From assembly GCF_030929505.1 (NCBI RefSeq), contig NZ_JAVFVV010000005.1:1-64000 (forward strand): a stretch of DNA of 64,000 nucleotides, in the 5' to 3' direction. Origin of the DNA: Mesorhizobium sp. LHD-90 (lineage in GTDB: Bacteria > Pseudomonadota > Alphaproteobacteria > Rhizobiales > Rhizobiaceae). A program made the translations under genes and the position numbers. Below are positions 17,558 to 29,827 of this stretch, in pieces. How positions within the stretch are numbered: position 1 is the first letter of the stretch; each line of letters begins with the position of its first letter. The notes under the pieces are model-generated. The model had not been told where the DNA came from. It ran no database searches and saw nothing but the letters and a program-made list of their open reading frames with translations.

Positions 17558-18268
17558 ATGGAGCATTCTGAACCGATCGTCAGGCGAAAGCTGTCCCACG
17601 AAGTCTTTGTCCGCCTGAAGCGCCTGATTACCAGCGGAGACCTCCGGCCCGGCGACGAGATGCCGTCCGAGAGGGAACTCATGGAGCGGTTCGGGGTAGG
17701 CCGCCCGGCCATCCGCGAGGCGATGCAGGCGCTGGCGAATATGGGCCTGGTGGCGATCTCCCACGGCGAGCGTGCCAGGGTCCTGCAATTGACGGCTCAA
17801 TCGATCCTCCGCCAGGTGGACGGGGCCGCGAAGATCATGCTCTCCTCGTCGAAGGACTCGCTCGAGCATCTGAAGACGGCGCGTATCTTCTTCGAACGCG
17901 GCATGGTCCGCGAGGCCGCCGAAAAGGCCACCGACGCCGACGTAGAGACCCTGCGCACCATCCTTGCCCGGCAACGCGCTCTACTGGGCGATGCGGACGG
18001 CTTCATCCAGGCCGACATGGATTTCCACATCAGCATCGCCAGGGTGTCCGGCAATCCGATCTATTCCGCTGTCAGCGAAGCGATGCTCGGCTGGCTGAAG
18101 GAATACCATACCGACATGCTCATCTGGACCGGCAAGGAGAAGTACACCCTGGCCGAGCACGAGAAGATCATCGAGCGGATCGCCGCGCATGACAGGGCCG
18201 GCGCCGAACGCGAGATGGTCGATCATCTGGAGCGTTCCCGCGCCCTCTATGTGGTAAGCGCGAGTTAA
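17558..18268 (+). CDS. GntR/FCD-family regulator, NanR-like, of the apiose cluster
   Basis: A 236-residue regulator. The winged helix is at about residues 8-75 (RLITSGDLRPGDEMPSEREL, then GRPAIREAMQALANMGLV), and an all-helical FCD ligand domain follows with the metal-site pattern DMDFHISIA and a later AEHEKIIERIAAHD. It is most like NanR-type members. The ATG at 17558 has GAGG nine bases upstream; ATGs at 17549 and 17552 lie on top of that site. It is divergent from the RuBisCO-like operon and converges on the lactonase gene, with shared GGTATA sites, so it is the likely apiose repressor. The effector is presumably a pathway intermediate. Confidence 0.85.
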   Translation: MEHSEPIVRRKLSHEVFVRLKRLITSGDLRPGDEMPSERELMERFGVGRPAIREAMQALANMGLVAISHGERARVLQLTAQSILRQVDGAAKIMLSSSKDSLEHLKTARIFFERGMVREAAEKATDADVETLRTILARQRALLGDADGFIQADMDFHISIARVSGNPIYSAVSEAMLGWLKEYHTDMLIWTGKEKYTLAEHEKIIERIAAHDRAGAEREMVDHLERSRALYVVSAS

Positions 18269-18294
18269 GGAACGTTCGGACAAAGCTCGCGGTG

Positions 18295-20205
18295 TCAGTC
18301 TGTTCGGGCGACCGCGTAAGGCGCCAGCGGCAGCGTGCCACCTGCCACCTTTTCCGTGCGCCAGCCTGTGCTCGCCGCAACGGACTCTGCATCGAGAATT
18401 TCGACGGATTGGCCGGCCCCGGCGACGCTCGAGACGTCCACCACCTGCGCCAGTGGCGTGAGGTTAGCCATGAGCACGACGGTTCCGCCGGAGGCCGATT
18501 TCACCGCGACCGCCGCAAGCCGGCGTTCGTCCGTCGCCACGGCGATTGACGTCAGGCCAGCCCGAGCCGCCAGCGCCCCGACAATATGGGCGAGCGGCCG
18601 CAAACCCTGACCGGTCACCGATTCGCCAGCGCCGGCGACGAGCCCGAACGGCCCGGTGAGCGAACTCAGCACAAGCTGCTCCAACCCCGCGGCGGCCACG
18701 CGCGCCATGTAACCCACCGCCCAGGCGGCCCCGAACAAGCCGCTATGCCGGGGGTCGCGATCCGCCATGGCGATGCGGATATTGTCAGGATTGTCCTTGG
18801 TCCGGCTGCCATAAGGGTTCTGCCGCATCGCGATCGTCGAAGGGCCGATGCGGTAGGGTTTGTCGCCATAGATGGCGCGTGTCGAGGCGGTGATGAAGGG
18901 TAGCGCCTCCAGCGATTCCATCACCGACAGATCGTCGGCCGTATGGACGATCGGATTGGTGCAATGAGTAATGAAATCGAGCCGCCCGGCGGGCACGCGC
19001 TTGCGGTTGAGTTCGGTGAAGTAACTCAGCATCCCGCCGCCGAGCCGCACGCCGGGAAAAGCCTTGCGCGCCGCCGCGTAGACCTCCTCCAGGGGAGGAC
19101 AGTCCGGCCATTTGCTGCCGGGCGGCGTCGATTGCCGGTCCACCGCGGGCGACACCACGACCGCCGCGAGCTTGAGACCGGCAGCCGCGACCATGGCCGA
19201 GATGTCTACAAGCTCGACGGCGGGCGCATGTCGGCAAGGCAGGACGATCTCAAGCGTGGCGGGCACCGGATAGGCGTCAACCAGCGACGCGAAGGCGCGC
19301 ATATCGTCGATGCCATGACCGGCGATCGGATCGAAATGCAGCAAAAGCGATTGGGGTCCGAGCCGCTTCAGCCGATCGATGTTGCGGCTGGTTTCCGCGA
19401 CATCGGACGGATAGACGACAATGCCTACCTCCGGCAGTCTGGGGCCTTCGCTTCCAAGCGCCAGCGGGATCGGGGCGTCGTTCGCCTTGCGCTTCACCGC
19501 TGCATCCGGCGCGCCCAGGAATCGCAGCGTGATCGTCTGCCGGTTCTCCCGGCCGTCGGGCATGACATAGGGCCAAGGCAGTTCGAGCGGCCGTACATAG
19601 GTCTTGTACGAGGCGTCGGACCAGTTGCGCTGGTCCTCCATCTCGAAACTGTCGCCCTCCATCCGGCATTCAGCACGAAGGCCGGGCATCACCTGGTGGG
19701 TGATCGCCCGCATCGACTTGAACGGCTGCCAGGGGTCGATCAGATAGGGAAGCTTCGTCTCGACCGTGCCGCCGTCGATGTGCTCTATAGTCACGGGCTC
19801 ACCGGCAAGGCCGACGATGGGATGCAGGATGCAGAACCCGCACCGGTTCGTCTCGAAGTCGCCGTCGGGCAGTGCCGTCACGTCGAAGACAAGGCTTTTG
19901 GCCGATGCCGTGATCGACGCCCGGAAACCGAGCACCGAGCCGTTCGGCGCGACGCATCGCGCATCATAGGAAACGGCAAAGGTGCCGCCTTCGTGTTCGA
20001 CGCGTAGGTTCGACACTACGGGTGCATAGGTGCCCCAGTCCTGGTCGCGCACTATGAAGGCGATCGCGCGCAAAACCTCGATGCTGTCATAGCGGATGGA
20101 GCGCAAATTGCCGCCGGTGAAATCGGCCGTCAGCAGACCGGCGGACAGACGGACCGGGGTTTCTTCGACCTGGTGAGTGCCTGTCAGGATGAAGGTGTCG
20201 GTCAT
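18295..20205 (-). CDS. apnL: Probable D-apionolactonase
   Basis: A 636-residue protein without a common hydrolase motif. Its size, absence of a signal peptide and placement match the apiose-pathway lactonase that opens D-apionolactone to D-apionate. The N-terminal third is beta-rich (LSAGLLTADFTGGNLRSIRY), the middle is a likely TIM-barrel-like part with MLSYFTELNRKR and FITHCTNPIVHTADD, and a small beta-domain ends it. The start overlaps the dehydrogenase stop by ATGA, so the two are translationally coupled, as fits consecutive steps. The assignment rests mainly on context and recalled family resemblance. Confidence 0.7.
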   Translation of the reverse strand: MTDTFILTGTHQVEETPVRLSAGLLTADFTGGNLRSIRYDSIEVLRAIAFIVRDQDWGTYAPVVSNLRVEHEGGTFAVSYDARCVAPNGSVLGFRASITASAKSLVFDVTALPDGDFETNRCGFCILHPIVGLAGEPVTIEHIDGGTVETKLPYLIDPWQPFKSMRAITHQVMPGLRAECRMEGDSFEMEDQRNWSDASYKTYVRPLELPWPYVMPDGRENRQTITLRFLGAPDAAVKRKANDAPIPLALGSEGPRLPEVGIVVYPSDVAETSRNIDRLKRLGPQSLLLHFDPIAGHGIDDMRAFASLVDAYPVPATLEIVLPCRHAPAVELVDISAMVAAAGLKLAAVVVSPAVDRQSTPPGSKWPDCPPLEEVYAAARKAFPGVRLGGGMLSYFTELNRKRVPAGRLDFITHCTNPIVHTADDLSVMESLEALPFITASTRAIYGDKPYRIGPSTIAMRQNPYGSRTKDNPDNIRIAMADRDPRHSGLFGAAWAVGYMARVAAAGLEQLVLSSLTGPFGLVAGAGESVTGQGLRPLAHIVGALAARAGLTSIAVATDERRLAAVAVKSASGGTVVLMANLTPLAQVVDVSSVAGAGQSVEILDAESVAASTGWRTEKVAGGTLPLAPYAVARTD

Positions 20206-21236
20206 CGAAGCAGATCCGCGAGTTCCACGGGTTGGCGATGTCTGGCGCTAGCATAGGCGGCTTCGACCAGCGCGAAAGTCTTCAGATTGTCGGCGCCGGA
20301 GGTGGAGGTTTCACGGCCTGCCTTCAGGCAGTCGACCCAATGCTGCTGAATGGCGGCGACGCTCTCCTGGATATTGTGCCAGGGCCGCGACGCCCAAGGC
20401 AATACCGGCGGCGCGACATCCTGCTCGTGCGTCCCCTCCTTGCCCGTGACAGTCAGCCGATAACCCTGCCCCAGCCGCAACGTGCCGTCGCTGCCGTCGA
20501 TCTCGACGAACGTCTCGGGAAAAGGCTCCACCGGGAGCCTTGTCGCATAGCTGCAGTCGACGACGGAGGTCACGCCGCCCAAATGGTCGAGCAGGATCGT
20601 CGCGACGTCTTCGCCCCTGATCCTCGGATTCACACGTTTCGTCCGTGCCGTCAGCGTGGTGGCATCGCCGAACAGGAAGCGGGCAATGTCGAGGATGTGA
20701 ATACCGAGATCCTCGATGATGAAACGCTCGCCCTCGGCAAGATAGGGCTGGCCGGAAAACACGTCATAGGCCGAGCGAAACGAGATGCGGCCGAAGAAGG
20801 GGGTTCCGATCTCGCCCGAGTCCAGGATCGCCTTCACTGTCTGGATTGGCGATTGCCAGCGGAAATTCTCGTGCACCATCAGCGGCACACCCGCATTCCC
20901 GCAGGCGGCGACCATGGCTTTCGCATCTTCCAGCGAAGGCGCGAACGGCTTTTGACAGATGGTCGGCAGTCGGTGGGAGGATGCAAGTTCGACGAGCGCG
21001 CGATGGCTGCCGACCGTCGTGGCGATGTCGACGAAGTCGAGTGCCTCCTTCGCCATCATCTCCGCCGCATCGGCGTAGCGCCGCTCGATGCCGAACTGGT
21101 CGCCGACTATTTTGAGCCGTTCCGGATCGCGGTCGCAGATCGCGACGATTTTCGCGCCTTTCGCGTCGCGCCAGCCGTGCATCTGGTTGACCGCGAAAAA
21201 CCCGCAGCCGATCAGGCCTCCCCGCAGGTCCGCCAC
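20202..21236 (-). CDS. apdH: Gfo/Idh/MocA family oxidoreductase, probable D-apiose dehydrogenase
   Basis: A 344-residue NAD(P)-dependent sugar dehydrogenase. The Rossmann motif GLIGCGFFAVNQMHGW opens the protein, QKPFAPSLEDAKAMV is the EKP-type catalytic stretch with Gln in place of the usual Glu, and DLGIHILDIARFLFGD carries the conserved Asp/His pair. In the pathway it oxidises D-apiose to D-apionolactone. It lies 4 bases after the ABC permease gene and overlaps the lactonase start, so transport and the first two steps are on one message. Other pentose substrates cannot be excluded from sequence alone. Confidence 0.8.
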   Translation of the reverse strand: MADLRGGLIGCGFFAVNQMHGWRDAKGAKIVAICDRDPERLKIVGDQFGIERRYADAAEMMAKEALDFVDIATTVGSHRALVELASSHRLPTICQKPFAPSLEDAKAMVAACGNAGVPLMVHENFRWQSPIQTVKAILDSGEIGTPFFGRISFRSAYDVFSGQPYLAEGERFIIEDLGIHILDIARFLFGDATTLTARTKRVNPRIRGEDVATILLDHLGGVTSVVDCSYATRLPVEPFPETFVEIDGSDGTLRLGQGYRLTVTGKEGTHEQDVAPPVLPWASRPWHNIQESVAAIQQHWVDCLKAGRETSTSGADNLKTFALVEAAYASARHRQPVELADLLR

Positions 21237-21240
21237 GGCG

Positions 21241-22305
21241 TCAGCCCGCCTTGGCCATCTGCATCAGCGTCACGCGCTGCTGCAGCTTGCGTTGCGCCTG
21301 GTCGACGACGACGGCCACGATGATCACAAGGCCCTTGATTACCATCTGCCAGAACGAGGAGACGCCCATCATCACCAGGCCATCCGACAGGATGCCGATG
21401 ACGAAGGCGCCGACGATGGTGCCGCCGATGGCGCCGCGTCCGCCCGACATCGACGTGCCGCCAAGCACGGCGGCGGCGATGGCATTGAGCTCGAAAGTCT
21501 CGCCGGTCGCCGGATGCGAGGCCATCAGCTCGGACGAGATGATCAGCCCGACGATGCCCGCGCAGAAGCCGGAGAACATGTAGACGAACATTTTTACCAT
21601 ATTGACGCGCACGCCGGAGATGCGCGCCGCGCGCTCGTTGCCGCCGACCGCGAAGATGTGGCGGCCGAGCGGCGTGTATTTGGCGAGATAGGCAGCGCCC
21701 AGCGCCACGACGATCAGCAGCCACACCGACACCGGCAGGCCAAGGATGCGGCCCGCGCCGAGATAGCCGTAGCCCGTATTGCCGAGGTCGGGATTGCCGA
21801 CGAGGTTCGGGAAGGTACGGCCGTCCGAGGACAGCAGCGCCGCGCCGCGGGCGACATAGAGCGTGCCGAGCGTGGCGATGAAAGGCGCTACGTTGAGTTT
21901 GGTTATCAGCAGCCCGTTGATCGCGCCGATGAGGATGCCGACGAGCAGCGTGATCAGGATGATCTCGGGCACGTTGAAATAGACGGTGTAGCCGATCTGC
22001 AAATCGATGCCGTTCAGCACGAGATAGCCTGCGACCATCGCGCAAAGCCCGACGATCGAGCCGACCGACAGGTCGATGCCGCCGGTGATGATGACGAAGG
22101 TCATGCCCATGGCGAGGAAGGCGTTCAGCGCCACGTGCTTCGACATCAGGATCAGGTTCGCCGTTGACAGAAAACTCGGAACGGCGAGCGAGAAGAACAC
22201 GATCACGGCGATCAGTGCGATGAAGGTGCGCGCCTTCATCAGCGTCAGCAGGATCGAGCCGCTGCCAGGCGCACCGGCCCCCGCGCGAGCTGCTGCGTCA
22301 GACAT
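21241..22305 (-). CDS. Sugar ABC transporter permease (RbsC-type)
   Basis: A 354-residue inner-membrane permease with about 8-10 hydrophobic segments. The family signature GMTFVIITGGIDLSVGSIVG and the coupling-loop region ANGNERAARISG-like GGNERAARISGV are visible, with LGGTSMSGGRGAIGGTIVGA later. ATG 22305 is selected for the AGGGAGGGAAG ribosome-binding site just before it; it overlaps the end of the ATPase gene by 8 bases. Only one permease gene is present, so it probably works as a homodimer with the fused double ATPase. Confidence 0.88.
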   Translation of the reverse strand: MSDAAARAGAGAPGSGSILLTLMKARTFIALIAVIVFFSLAVPSFLSTANLILMSKHVALNAFLAMGMTFVIITGGIDLSVGSIVGLCAMVAGYLVLNGIDLQIGYTVYFNVPEIILITLLVGILIGAINGLLITKLNVAPFIATLGTLYVARGAALLSSDGRTFPNLVGNPDLGNTGYGYLGAGRILGLPVSVWLLIVVALGAAYLAKYTPLGRHIFAVGGNERAARISGVRVNMVKMFVYMFSGFCAGIVGLIISSELMASHPATGETFELNAIAAAVLGGTSMSGGRGAIGGTIVGAFVIGILSDGLVMMGVSSFWQMVIKGLVIIVAVVVDQAQRKLQQRVTLMQMAKAG

Positions 22306-23848
22306 GGGCTTCCCTCCCTGCTTTCCCGGCCGGCCCATGGCCCATCGCCGATGCGGACACGATCGCCGCCTCCGTCGCCTCCGCGCGCTCGAACATGCCG
22401 GTCAGCTTTCCGTTGCTCATCACCGCGATGCGATCCGACAACGCCATCACCTCGTCGAGGTCGGAGGTGGCAAACAGGATGCCAAGCCCCTCGCGCGACA
22501 GTTTTCGCATCGTGCGGAACACGTCCGCCTTGGCGCCGACATCGATGCCACGGCTCGGTTCGTCCATCAGCAGCACCTTCGGCCCGGTGAGCAGAGCCTT
22601 GCCGATCACCACCTTCTGCTGGTTGCCTCCGGACAGCGACGATACTTCGTTGTCGGGATTGGCGACCTTGATCGAAAGCTCGCGCACCATGCCCAGTACC
22701 GCGTCGCGTTCGGCCTTGCCGTCGATGTGGAAGAGCCGCGCGAACTTCTTCAGGCTGGACATGGTGAGATTGCTCGCCACCGACAGGATGGTCACAAGGC
22801 CCTCGCGCTGGCGGTCTTCCGGGATCAGCGCCAGGCCGCGCCGGATGCGCCCCGTGGTGTCACGCTCGTGCACTTGCTTGCCGTCGAGATAGATCTTGCC
22901 GGTGGCGTGGCCATGCCGGCCCATGATGCAATCGAATAGTTCGCTGCGCCCCGCGCCCATGAGCCCGTAGATGCCAAGAATCTCGCCGGCGCGCAGCGTC
23001 AGCGAGACATGGTCGACGGCGAGCCCTCCGGTCGCGCGCGGCAGGCAGATCTCCTCGGCCCGAAAGACCTCCGCGCCCGGTTCATGACCGTCCGGCTTGG
23101 CGAAATCCTTCGCGTCCGAGCCGATCATCTGGCGCACTATCCATTGCGTGTCGACGTTTCTCACCTCCTCCTGGCCAGTGATGCGGCCGTCTCGCAGCAC
23201 GGTGATGTAGTCACCGATGCGGATGAGTTCCTCCAGGCGGTGCGAGATGTAGACGATGGCTACTCCCTGGGCCTTCAGATCGGCGATCACCTTGAACAGG
23301 ATTTCGACTTCGGCCGCGGAAAGCGCCGAGGTGGGCTCGTCCATGATCAGCACCCTGGCGTCCAACGACACCGCCTTGGCGATCTCGACCAGTTGCTGCT
23401 GGCCGATCATCAGGTCTTCGACCATCATGTCCGGCCGGATGCCTGCCTGAAGGCGATCGAGGAAGGCGCCGGCCCGGCGCTGCTGTTCGGCATGATCGAT
23501 CTTGCCGAACCGGGTAATCTCCCGCGTCGCGAAGATGTTCTCGGCGACCGACATGTTGCCGAACAGGTTGAGTTCCTGGAACACCATGCCGATGCCCTTG
23601 GCGACGGCATCGCCAGACGAGCTGAAGGCGACTTCCTCACCGTCGAGCAGGATGCGCCCGCTGGTCGGCTTCTCGACGCCGGCGCACATCTTCATCATGG
23701 TCGATTTGCCCGCGCCGTTCTCGCCGACAAGCACGTTGACCGCGCCGCGCCGCACGTCGAAGGTCGCATGCTTCACCGCGACGGTGCCCGCATAGACCTT
23801 TGAAACATCCTCCAGCCTGAGAATGACGTCACTCGAAATATTGCTCAT
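22298..23848 (-). CDS. Sugar ABC transporter ATPase, two fused domains (RbsA/XylG-type)
   Basis: A 516-residue cytosolic energiser. Domain 1 has Walker A GENGAGKST (about residue 43) and Walker B VLIMDEPTSAL. Domain 2 has a degenerate P-loop GLMGAGRSE, signature LSGGNQQKV and Walker B VLLMDEPSRGIDVG, which is normal for the ribose/xylose/galactose class. Its start overlaps the lipoprotein stop by ATGA and its end overlaps the permease start, so the three are tightly coupled. Confidence 0.9.
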   Translation of the reverse strand: MSNISSDVILRLEDVSKVYAGTVAVKHATFDVRRGAVNVLVGENGAGKSTMMKMCAGVEKPTSGRILLDGEEVAFSSSGDAVAKGIGMVFQELNLFGNMSVAENIFATREITRFGKIDHAEQQRRAGAFLDRLQAGIRPDMMVEDLMIGQQQLVEIAKAVSLDARVLIMDEPTSALSAAEVEILFKVIADLKAQGVAIVYISHRLEELIRIGDYITVLRDGRITGQEEVRNVDTQWIVRQMIGSDAKDFAKPDGHEPGAEVFRAEEICLPRATGGLAVDHVSLTLRAGEILGIYGLMGAGRSELFDCIMGRHGHATGKIYLDGKQVHERDTTGRIRRGLALIPEDRQREGLVTILSVASNLTMSSLKKFARLFHIDGKAERDAVLGMVRELSIKVANPDNEVSSLSGGNQQKVVIGKALLTGPKVLLMDEPSRGIDVGAKADVFRTMRKLSREGLGILFATSDLDEVMALSDRIAVMSNGKLTGMFERAEATEAAIVSASAMGHGPAGKAGREAHV

Positions 23849-24492
23849 CGAGCGGGACCGATTTCTGCTTCGGCCGGGACCATCAGCGGCAGGGCGGTTC
23901 CGCTTGCCGGCACATAGGCGCCAAGAAGCTTGACGGCGTTTCCATCCAAAGCCTCGCGCGGCAATTTCGACAACACGGTCCTGTCGGCAAAGGTGTTGAA
24001 CGCCTTGCCGAATTCCGCATAGTCGATCTGGTTGACGAACTCATTGAAGTTCACGAAGTCGAGCACATCCCGCAATGCCGTTCCGCGCATGGCCGGACCG
24101 ATCTGGGCTCGCATATCCGCCTTGCCGTCGCCATTCACGTCGACGTCGATGGAGCCCGCCCGCGACGTCGTGTTGGAGGCGACGATCTTGCCCTCGACGC
24201 GCACGGCATAGGTCCACGGCGAGTTCGCCTGTTTCTTCGGGTTGCCGTATTTCTCGCCGGCGGCCTTGGCGTCGCTTTTCGCGAGCGCGTCCACTTCGGC
24301 GAACGGACCCGCCTTCTGTTGCAGATAGGGGATCACCTTCGACGCCCAGATATCCTCGACCATCTTGCCGGGATTGAAGGCACCGGCCTTGGCCGCGGCG
24401 GCGTCCTCTTCCGTCGGCGTCGGCAATATCTTGCAGCCGGCCAGGGAAAGCACGAGCGCCGCAAGGATCGGCCTGCTGAATCGCTTGGACAT
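23845..24492 (-). CDS. DUF2291-family lipoprotein of the sugar ABC operon
   Basis: A 215-residue exported lipoprotein: signal LAALVLSLAGC with the lipobox LAGC (Cys at about residue 20), then a soluble domain (KMVEDIWASKVIPYLQQKA) typical of DUF2291. Members are recurrently found between the binding protein and ATPase of RbsA-type sugar transporters. The role is unknown; an accessory in ligand delivery or transporter assembly is an inference from gene order. It is coupled to the ATPase gene by a 4-base overlap and follows the binding-protein gene after 110 bases containing a hairpin. Confidence 0.8.
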   Translation of the reverse strand: MSKRFSRPILAALVLSLAGCKILPTPTEEDAAAAKAGAFNPGKMVEDIWASKVIPYLQQKAGPFAEVDALAKSDAKAAGEKYGNPKKQANSPWTYAVRVEGKIVASNTTSRAGSIDVDVNGDGKADMRAQIGPAMRGTALRDVLDFVNFNEFVNQIDYAEFGKAFNTFADRTVLSKLPREALDGNAVKLLGAYVPASGTALPLMVPAEAEIGPAR

Positions 24493-24519
24493 CGCCTCGG
24501 TCTTCTAGTGCAATTGTAC

Positions 24520-24550
24520 GCGAGGGACGGGCAACGCACGCGCCCCTCGC
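24520..24550 (-). promoter_or_regulatory. Intercistronic hairpin after the binding-protein gene
   Basis: GCGAGGG (24520-24526) pairs with CCCTCGC (24544-24550) in the 110-base gap between the binding-protein and lipoprotein genes. Stem-loops here commonly stabilise the binding-protein message or reduce read-through, giving more binding protein than transporter. No T-run follows, so it is not a clear terminator. Confidence 0.45.
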
Positions 24551-24602
24551 TCCGGATTATGGCCTGCCTGGGCGCGCCGGGCGCCGGCTCTGGTCCGCCG
24601 AC

Positions 24603-25568
<966 letters not shown>

Positions 25569-25590
25569 TCAATATGTGGCCGTTCGATTG

Positions 25591-26418
25591 TCAGGTGATG
25601 CGGCGGATGCTGGCGGCGATCTCGTCCGGCTCGAAAATTCGCTTCCAGTCGTCCCTCATGAGAACGGGTTTGCCGAACTCGATCGCCTTGTTGCAGGCGT
25701 CCGAGAAGGCGCCTTCGCGCTCGCCGAAGATGACGGAGGCGAGCACGTTGATATGGCCGAGCAGGAAGTCGAGCGCGGCCTGCCGGTCGACCCCGCGGCG
25801 CACGACCTCATCGACCCCTTCGCGCATCACTTCCAGCAGCGAAGCACACATGGTCTCGGCCAACGCCGGCTCCAGCATGGCCAGCTGATCCACCGTGACG
25901 CGGTGCGAGCGCATCACCGGCGCCCAGATGGTCTTTGCGATCGCCTCGCCCTTGGCGAAATCGCTCTCGGGTCCCTGCATCAGCGCGCTGACAATATGCT
26001 GCTTGGCCTTTACGCCGCCGAAATAGTCCTTCTTGGCCTCCATCTCCGTCTCGTCGTTGAAGAGCGGCGGATGGCAGGGGTGGGTGATGAAATAGGTAAG
26101 GTCCGGACGATCCGGCAGGTGACCTGCCGCGGGAGCCGCGGCGTCGAGCACGACGACCATGGTGCCCGGCGTCAGCGACTTCTCGATGCCGGCCGCAACC
26201 TTGCCGATATGCGTGTCAGGTACGGCCAGTACCACCACGTCCGCGCCATCCAGCGCCTCGCTGACGGAGACGGCGTCGAGCCCAAGCCCCGCCTTCAGGC
26301 GCTCGCGCCCGGCCTCGCTCACCTCGACATGGCGAACCTCGTAGGCGGAACCGCGAAAATTTGAGGCTAGCCGATAGCCCATTTTTCCGCCGGCCCCGAA
26401 CAAGGCGACTCTGGTCAT
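25591..26418 (-). CDS. apnO: NAD-binding protein, probable D-apionate oxidoisomerase
   Basis: A 275-residue dehydrogenase with Rossmann motif VALFGAGGKMGYRLASNF at the very start, VVVLAVPDTHIGKVA, and an all-helical C-terminal part (AMLEPALAETMCASLLEVMR) of the 6-phosphogluconate-dehydrogenase fold. In apiose breakdown such a protein oxidises D-apionate with migration of a hydroxymethyl group to give 3-oxo-isoapionate. The ATG at 26418 has TGGGAGCGAG upstream and the Rossmann strand four codons on. It is the first gene of the long minus-strand operon, behind a NanR-like site. Confidence 0.75.
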   Translation of the reverse strand: MTRVALFGAGGKMGYRLASNFRGSAYEVRHVEVSEAGRERLKAGLGLDAVSVSEALDGADVVVLAVPDTHIGKVAAGIEKSLTPGTMVVVLDAAAPAAGHLPDRPDLTYFITHPCHPPLFNDETEMEAKKDYFGGVKAKQHIVSALMQGPESDFAKGEAIAKTIWAPVMRSHRVTVDQLAMLEPALAETMCASLLEVMREGVDEVVRRGVDRQAALDFLLGHINVLASVIFGEREGAFSDACNKAIEFGKPVLMRDDWKRIFEPDEIAASIRRIT

Positions 26419-26454
26419 GTCTCGCTCCCAGCATACAAACGGGAAAGTGGCCCG

Positions 26455-26494
26455 CATTATGAACTGGTATAATGAGTACCTTGTTATCCGACAA
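26455..26494 (-). promoter_or_regulatory. Promoter and NanR-like operator of the apiose transport operon
   Basis: On the minus strand TTGTCG (26494-26489) and TATACC (26471-26466) are spaced by exactly 17 bases, a plausible -35/-10 pair. The -10 is embedded in GAACTGGTATAATGAGTACC (26461-26480), whose ends GGTA and TACC form an inverted repeat. A second one is CATTAT (26455-26460) with ATAATG (26469-26474). The first 16 bases are identical to the site at 17443-17458. Bound regulator would block this promoter. Confidence 0.6.
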
Positions 26495-26829
26495 GCGGAT
26501 TTTGGTGAGCGCGGCACTTTTCTCAAACCGCGAAACCATCCATCACGAATCCCCACCGCGGCAGTGGTGATCATGGTCCGGTCCGATTTCATTCGGAAAT
26601 GCCAGGAAGACCGGTTCCGGCCTTCGCGATCAGGGAATGGACTGGCGGTGCTCACGTGGGTCCCGGTGCTTCGGACCGCCTTGAAGAATCGGGCGCGAAG
26701 CGGCCATTCGATGGTCGCGGAGGGCATGGCTCGGATCGCATCCGATGCCGACCGTCTAGAACGCCGGAAGGCGTCCTCTGCTAAACCGACGAAGACGAGG
26801 CGGTCGCTGGTCTATCTGCGCGCTTCAGC
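26495..26829. other. 335-bp gap with no recognised gene
   Basis: This lies between the apiose operon promoter and the 3' end of the histidine kinase gene. Frames through it show no family resemblance and no good start. I see no repeat, RNA gene or clear terminator. Confidence 0.5.
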
Positions 26830-29166
<2,337 letters not shown>

Positions 29167-29469
29167 GCCCCGCCCCCGGAAAACGGCTAAAATTTTGCCG
29201 AGCCGGATTACGCTTTATTCCCCTTAAAAAACCGTTCCAGTGGGAGCTCGATCCCATCGCCGATGGCGCGTTCTGCAGTCTCCGATCCGGTCTGTTTACG
29301 TTGCCGCGAGGAGCCATCTTGCGCGCACGTTGGAGCGGGAGCATCCTTGAGGCGGGCCGTGCCGAATTCAGCGTGCCATCCGGATATCCGTGATGTTCAC
29401 GGCCGGAGCAGTCGCTCGTGCCGGTCGTACCGGTCGGTCGCCCGTTGCGGCCCGTATGGGGTGGTCGCC
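29167..29469. other. 303-bp upstream region of the histidine kinase
   Basis: No gene recognised. A short A/T-rich stretch with CCCCTTAAAAAACC at about 29220-29233 may hold the kinase promoter. The remainder is open in the frame of the next ORF but lacks protein-like composition. Confidence 0.4.
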
Positions 29470-29820
29470 ATGTTGCAGGGTGCCACGATCCACATCACGC
29501 CGAGCTGGGTAAACAGCCGGATTCCCATCGACATTGCCTGGGATCCGACACTTCTCAGCCTGTCGCCGAGAGGAGACTGGTGGGGTCAACTCGCCCTGCT
29601 GGGGCGGACGGGAACCGACAAGGGCGATTGGGACTGGGACCAGAGCGACCGAAAACTCCTTCTCTGGGTCCCCGTTCCGGCTTCCGGTCACCGGCGGCTT
29701 GTCGCCACCATGTCGCAATTCGACATGCCGCCGGTCAGAGGCGCGAGCGGCACCGGCGGTCTCCAACCTGGCATGGTGCCCACCACGCAGCCGGTGCCGT
29801 TCGATTGGGTGGTTGGGTGA
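29470..29820 (+). CDS. Hypothetical 116-residue protein
   Basis: Not recognised. From the ATG at 29470 the product reads as a soluble, Trp-rich protein (WGQLALLGRTGTDKGDWDWD) with a Pro-rich tail ending PFDWVVG, and no signal or membrane segment. A GTG three codons earlier could also start it. Its 3' end is 7 bases from the convergent prenyl synthase gene. The composition looks protein-like only after residue 1 here, not in the open frame upstream. The opposite-strand frames are less convincing. Confidence 0.4.
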   Translation: MLQGATIHITPSWVNSRIPIDIAWDPTLLSLSPRGDWWGQLALLGRTGTDKGDWDWDQSDRKLLLWVPVPASGHRRLVATMSQFDMPPVRGASGTGGLQPGMVPTTQPVPFDWVVG

Positions 29821-29827
29821 CCAGCAT

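Noticed and set aside
26495-26829. Protein-coding frame upstream of the apiose operon
   Set aside because: Open by GC content only; no ribosome-binding site, no family resemblance, and it crosses the promoter.
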